A DNA stretch of 64,000 nucleotides. Origin: Opeltia flavorubescens. Its lineage: Eukaryota; Ascomycota; Lecanoromycetes; Teloschistales; Teloschistaceae. A program made the position numbers and the translations under genes. Position 1 is the stretch's first letter, and every line of letters starts with the position of its first letter. The notes beneath the pieces were generated by a model that saw nothing but the letters and a program-made list of their open reading frames with translations, did no database searches and was not told the origin of the DNA. The stretch is taken from contig KE546970.1 in the NCBI GenBank assembly GCA_000442125.1, positions 736,667-800,666 of the forward strand, in the 5' to 3' direction. Below are positions 59,500-64,000 of this stretch, in pieces.

Positions 59500-60660
59500 T
59501 TATTGTCTCGTATGCTCGAGTCCATCTGTAATTTGATTCCCTCCAGGACTGTTTCGGCGACGGATCTCTGATGGCGCTGGACTCAGTTCCCCGTCGGTTG
59601 CCGGATCATACTCCTCCAGCCGCTTACCGCTAATCTTCAACTTAGTAACACCCTTCGCTAGCAGTGGCTTATCTTCAATGTCCGATGTCTCTACAGTATT
59701 ACCCGGTAAGGTTGCTTCATCTTCGTGATTTCCATCATGCCCTTCATCTGACTGTACTCTGGACCTTTGGATTCTTCTCTCACCTCCATTTTCTTCGCCA
59801 TGCTCGTCCGTCTCTAGACCCGCAGGCTTTTGATTTTTGATGAAGCCGTCGATGATATAATATTGAACCGCGTTCATGACCACTGGGAAAAACAACATTA
59901 CAAAGAACACTTGAACGGTTGGGTTGCCTTCAGTCCACTTAAGTGCCCAATCTCCAACTCGGACGATCCAGGGACAAAGTTGAAAGATGACGAAGACGCA
60001 TGCCTTCATTCCTAGAAGGCCGAGGAAGTAGATAAACGACTGCTTGAGCCACCAGGAGACTCTTGCTGGACGGCCATAATGTCCTGATTGTATTGACTCT
60101 GGAGGCTCGCCTACAGGAGTTAGGGAGAAACCGTAGGTCAGAAGCCGGAGCAGTACGATCAATATTGGAATCCCAATAGTTGTCTATGACATGCCTTAGT
60201 TAGCCAACCATTTAATCACTTGTTATCCAGCCAGACTCACATCTATTGCCAAGTTGAGCAGGTAGAACGAACAGGGGTTCGCACTATATTCCCCGTTGCT
60301 CGCCTTGAGTGTGACTGTAAACTGACCAGACGAGAGCATTGACATCAGAAGATTGGCAATGTGGAGTAGGACAGATCCGACCACCTGCTTTGAGACATCG
60401 AAGAACCAGATCTTGAGAGGCCGCTGCGGACGCTCTCTCCATCTTTTGTACACGAGAGATAGCAACGCTAAGCCACCCAGGGCTCCCTGTATGAATATCG
60501 AAGCTTGTCCGAGCAATTGGCACTCTCCTGACGCAGCTCCAGGCTGAGAGTCGGTGCCGGCTTCTGTTCCTAAGTGGGAGGCTTGTGCGACGATGGCAGA
60601 CGGAGTTAGGAATGCTGACTGTACAATCTTGCTCGGAATCGTTGACAGATGTTCAATCAT
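59500..60660 (-). CDS. STIMATE/YPL162C-like multipass membrane protein
   Basis: Member of the family containing yeast vacuolar YPL162C and animal STIMATE (TMEM110), the latter an ER protein near plasma-membrane contacts; the fungal function is unclear. Two exons, 60660-60241 and 60183-59500, give 367 aa (intron 57 nt, GTGAGT donor, phase 0). Signature parts are 'GECQLLGQASIFIQ', 'WRERPQRPLKIWFFDVSKQ' (about 74-92), 'GSVLLHIANLLMSML', 'NPCSFYLLNLAIDTTIGIPI', and 'SGHYGRPARVSWWLKQ'. About five hydrophobic segments are visible, ending 'NAVQYYIIDGFI'. The C-terminal ~110 residues are polar and acidic, presumably cytosolic. The start is the first ATG of the frame. Confidence 0.85.
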
Positions 60661-61341
60661 ATTTTTCGAAGGTTTTCTGGAAGCTTGGTGCGACGGGATC
60701 GTTATGTGAGGCCTGATGATGATATCGGCCAAGGGAGCCGCAACTCGTATTCCGCTTGTTTCAAGATCGATAAGGATTGCTGGAAATATAGTGGATGTCT
60801 TCAGCTGTCGCACTGGTCCATCAGTGTCTGATATACACCGCCATGGAACTTATTTTGTTGTCGTTTATGTAAGGCAGGTGCAGCTGGATTATACTCTTAT
60901 CACGACTTCGTGATATGCTGTTGCTAACGCTCTGTAAACTTCAATAATAATCAGTAGCGATGGCGGCCATCAATATCGTGTCCTGGACTGAGTCCATATC
61001 CTGTGTTGCAAGGTGGGGCGAAGTCTGCGCGTTTATTCCGCAGCTCATGATCGCATTCTTCCCCACAAAGCTGCAGATCCAAGCTGCAGATCACCCGTTT
61101 TCACTAAGAAATTGAGCCGCTATTGTTAATAAGGATGATATCAAGAGCCGTAATTGTGTTTCCAAAACGATTATCATAGTGTTTTGTGTGCTCTTCGTTT
61201 GATCATCTCACTCCTCCTACGGCCTCGATAATAATTTAGTCCCTGTTCTCGTACAGAAGTCGTCGATCCACCGAGGACCATTCGCCCCATAAACCAGTCA
61301 CTGCCCATATCAAGTTAAAACACCGCCCACGATAATGACCA
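60661..61341. other. Intergenic between STIMATE-like gene and sf3b6
   Basis: 681 bp between two minus-strand genes. It should contain the STIMATE-like gene promoter and the sf3b6 3' end. No other structure is recognised. Confidence 0.5.
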
Positions 61342-61964
61342 TCATTCAATTCCGTGCTGGCGTTTCAATTTCTCCAAATTCTCTTGACGTTCGGCAAGGT
61401 CCTCCTTTGATTTGGCCATCTTCTCAGGCTGGTGGTATAATACTGTTAGGGAGGGCCGTAAGCATCAGATCGCCTTTTTAATTGTTTGTACAATTTTATG
61501 GCGTTATGATCGACGCAGCACTCACCCACGAGATAGCGGTTTTGAAAGTTAAAGCCGTTTAGTTTGTCGCATGCTTGTTTAGCATCCATGACGTCCTCAT
61601 ATACTACAAATGCCGTTCCCTTGGTATTGGCCGCGATACCTTGTCGAATTTGGCTATGTCACCATTTTCGTCAATCACACACATCCAACAGACGTTCTTT
61701 CAGGAAAGGAGGATTAATCTCGTACCGAACAGGTCCGAATTTACCGAAGAGATCGAAGAGTTCTTCGGAAGTAACATTATAGCTACATACTATCAACACT
61801 CGATGCGCCATACTTCGAATAAAAAGTGGTCTGACCTCAGGTTCTTCACGAAAAGAGCCCTATTGAGTTGTCACTTAGCTGTGACACGTGCCGCGGTTGT
61901 CTCATGCTTCAAAAGGTCTCACGTACCGATTAACTTCAGGTGCTAATTTACCAGCTCGGCTCAT
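61342..61964 (-). CDS. sf3b6: Splicing factor SF3B subunit 6 (p14)
   Basis: RRM protein of the U2 snRNP SF3b complex located near the branch-point adenosine in the spliceosome. Five exons, 61964-61927, 61859-61836, 61782-61726, 61653-61526 and 61442-61342, give 115 aa, the size of animal p14. The spliced product starts 'MSRAGKLAPEVNRALFVKNL' and has RNP2 'ALFVKNLS' and RNP1 'KGTAFVVYE', with 'AKQACDKLNGFNFQNRYLVV' and the family tail 'ERQENLEKLKRQHGIE'. Exon 2 is only 24 nt. All four introns (53-83 nt) are needed to rebuild the conserved sequence, and every junction keeps frame. No part could be found as one open frame, so this gene is easily missed. Confidence 0.95.
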
Positions 61965-62418
61965 AGCTTGGTTGGATAAGTTTGTGGTTCGTGGGATGCA
62001 CAAGAACTTTATGAAGGACAGGTCTAGTATAACACGGAAGACGTGGGTCCTTGATGTACGGTGATCGGACTTTTCGATGTCCGTCTGCGTGGAGTAGAAG
62101 TGCAACCTAAATTAACGTGGCACTGAAATCATCTAAAAGTCCTTGCTGTAGATCTGGGGACTAGCTTACGCCTATCGATATGTCGAATACAAGGCGCTCG
62201 TTACCGTTGAAGCAGTGCTTGGGACTCTGATCAGCCCGCTCAATAATTTACCTGCGCAGTCAATTTTATGTTTGATACAGAGCATTCATGAAAGTGAAGA
62301 TATTGAGTTCGACACCATTACATGCTATGAAAGGTCCAGCGTGCTACGCACCTCGCATGCCGAAAAATTCAGAAATTACATGTCGTAGTATTATTATGTG
62401 TTGTCTATCCTCATGTAG
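61965..62418. other. Intergenic between sf3b6 and atg22
   Basis: 454 bp between minus-strand genes, presumably sf3b6 promoter and atg22 3' end. No supported feature. Confidence 0.5.
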
Positions 62419-64000
62419 CTATCTGGCAGCCTCTTCATCGATCAAACTTATTCCACCACCAGGATCGGCGGCCGCGTCCTCTCTCTCCCCGAGTTCCTTG
62501 GCCATCATTGCACCTTCTTCCTTACCACGATCGACATTCACTAACATCATCAGTGGCAAAGGCACCAGTATTAGTGCACCTAAAAAAATGAATGCTGGTC
62601 TGATGTTACCATATCGATCGGTGATCTGGTCGTTCCTCTAAGTCAGCATTGCAACGGTAATTCAATATAAATGTTGTGCAACATAGAATCAAAAATGCTG
62701 CTGCAGTAGGGTTGAGGACCTGCCTTACCATTCCCACTATCGCAGGGCCGAAAATACTCGAGCCTTTATCCGTTATCGCGTACAGGGCATAGAAGGCGGC
62801 CTCGGATCCTGGAGGGATCAGCTCTCCATATAAGCTCCTGCAGTAGGAGGATAATCCTCCTAGGACGACACCATATACGGCACCGAGGAGGTACATTTCC
62901 CACGGCTGTTGCAGTCCGAAAACGCCCAGGTTCTTGATGGTAGGAACATATCCTATAAGAGCATACAATGGAATCAGCTCGAAGATGCAGATACATGCTA
63001 CGATTGTCCTTGCTGGTGGCAAATCGAAAAGTCGAGACACTTTGCTCCACAGGAATGCGCCAGCAATACCGAAGATTGTGACAACAACGTTGATCATCGC
63101 GAGCTGTGCAGGCGTCATGCCAAGTTCAGTCTTCCCGAAGAGAACGGCAGTGCCGCTTACTGTCGCGATACCGTCACTTAGAAGAAACCACGCGGCAAGG
63201 AAGAGGACAATGTCCTTCAGATGGCGTGCACGCCGTACTGTTTTCCACAGCGAGGTCCATGCGTATGTTATATATCTTGCCCAGTCACGTCGTTGTTTGC
63301 CCTTGGTTGAGAACGGGACAGGCGGTCCCGGTCGAGGGCGAAGCCACAATGCGGCAGGAACGGTGAAGACTAACCACCACGATCCAACGAAAAATAATAC
63401 AACGCGAAGTGCAATAGTAGTAGAATCAGAAACGGTTTTAGTAACTAGGATTATGGCAACAGCGACGAGTTGGACAATGACCGCTGCGATATAGCCAATG
63501 CCAATACCATTGGAGGATATTTTTGTCGACAGCATCAGCTCCGAAGACACTGCTGGTCTAAAATGCCACTGTGATGGATCGTTCCGCGACTGCTCCAATA
63601 AGTTATCAGTCGGGCTTTCCATGTTGTGATCTTCATGCTCAAAATTGCTACTGTCACCCACATCCACTTCGTTATGCGTGTCTAACGCAGCAGCTTGAGT
63701 AGTGGGGTGGTGTCTAACCAGAAGCGGGAGAAAGCTGTTGAGGAGAACAAAAGAAGCCCCAAAACACACGTTTGCAATTATAGCAAGAAGCCCACCAGAT
63801 AAATAAATTGCAGGAACAACAGCGATAAACAGCATTGTCGCTACAGCACCAGTAAATGCGAACACCAACAGCAGTCGTTTACGATAGATTCCATGATCGG
63901 CAGCTCCTGACATGGAGATGATTACAAGGGACTGTATGAAGACACTGATGGAGAAGGTGTACATGGCAAAACTGGCCGTGTTGATATCGATACCCCAAAG
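62419..64000 (-). CDS. atg22: Vacuolar effluxer Atg22, 5' end outside window
   Basis: Multipass major-facilitator-like protein that exports amino acids such as leucine from the vacuole after autophagic breakdown. Exons visible are 64000-62729 (open to the window edge) and 62625-62419. The reading frame runs on upstream of the first in-window Met ('[13 protein letters not shown]'), so this Met is not the start. Family features are 'MSGAADHG', '[19 protein letters not shown]', '[17 protein letters not shown]', '[32 protein letters not shown]', then 'IVGM', and after the 103-nt intron '[20 protein letters not shown]'. An acceptor 12 nt earlier (after TTAG) would add four residues in frame, but lies too close to the branch-like GCTGAC. 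About nine membrane spans are in view. Confidence 0.92.

Noticed and set aside
62288-62641. 117-codon plus-strand open frame at the atg22 3' end
   Set aside because: It is antisense to the last atg22 exon and intron, which match the family; a shadow frame.

Overview
The window is nuclear DNA of a filamentous ascomycete (Pezizomycotina). Three things support this: genes with short GT-AG introns of 45-103 nt; orthologues of conserved fungal proteins; and a 29-kb block with the signature of repeat-induced point mutation (RIP), in which CA and TG dinucleotides are almost absent, TA is in excess, and CG is retained. All exon structures were worked out by hand from reading frame, splice sites and family similarity.

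Left region (1 to about 28,960): an extremely AT-rich, gene-free block of nested, RIP-destroyed Ty3/gypsy retrotransposons. An older gypsy-type element, here called X, is present three times: a truncated copy A (1 to about 812), an inverted copy B (about 813-6857), and a sense copy C split into three pieces (about 6961-9284, 16967-19880, 27268-28960). Copy C is split by two later chromovirus insertions. Gypsy-1 (9285-16966) has two 257-bp LTRs and a perfect 5-bp target duplication. Gypsy-2 (19881-27267) has LTRs of about 213 bp and a target duplication with one RIP-like mismatch. Copy B is interrupted by a 0.4-kb segment of normal composition (about 3810-4208) that escaped RIP. An un-RIPped LTR-like fragment (about 28975-29139) marks the edge of the block.

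Right region (about 29,140-64,000): dense housekeeping genes, in order: tgs1 (-), taf1 (+), a small WSC-domain surface protein (+), an NDR/LATS-like AGC kinase (-), hst2 sirtuin (-), cog4 (+), sua5 (+), rqc2 (-), rad21 cohesin kleisin (-), pmr1 Ca/Mn ATPase (+), ret3 zeta-COP (-), a STIMATE/YPL162C-like membrane protein (-), sf3b6 (-), and atg22 (-, cut by the window end). They serve RNA capping and splicing, transcription initiation, chromatin and chromosome cohesion, Golgi trafficking and ion supply (cog4, pmr1, ret3), and translation fidelity or quality control (sua5, rqc2). They do not form an operon or an obvious biosynthetic cluster. tgs1/taf1 and rad21/pmr1 are divergent pairs; sua5/rqc2 are convergent with only 6 bp between stop codons.

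Other repeats in the gene-rich half are a 156-bp MITE-like element with 41-bp terminal inverted repeats and a 5-bp duplication upstream of ret3, and a foldback-like inverted repeat in the 2.2-kb gap between hst2 and cog4. I see no rRNA or convincing tRNA genes, no CRISPR and no secondary-metabolite cluster. I did not find a convincing new biological system; the most unusual material is the layered retroelement block and the segment that escaped RIP.
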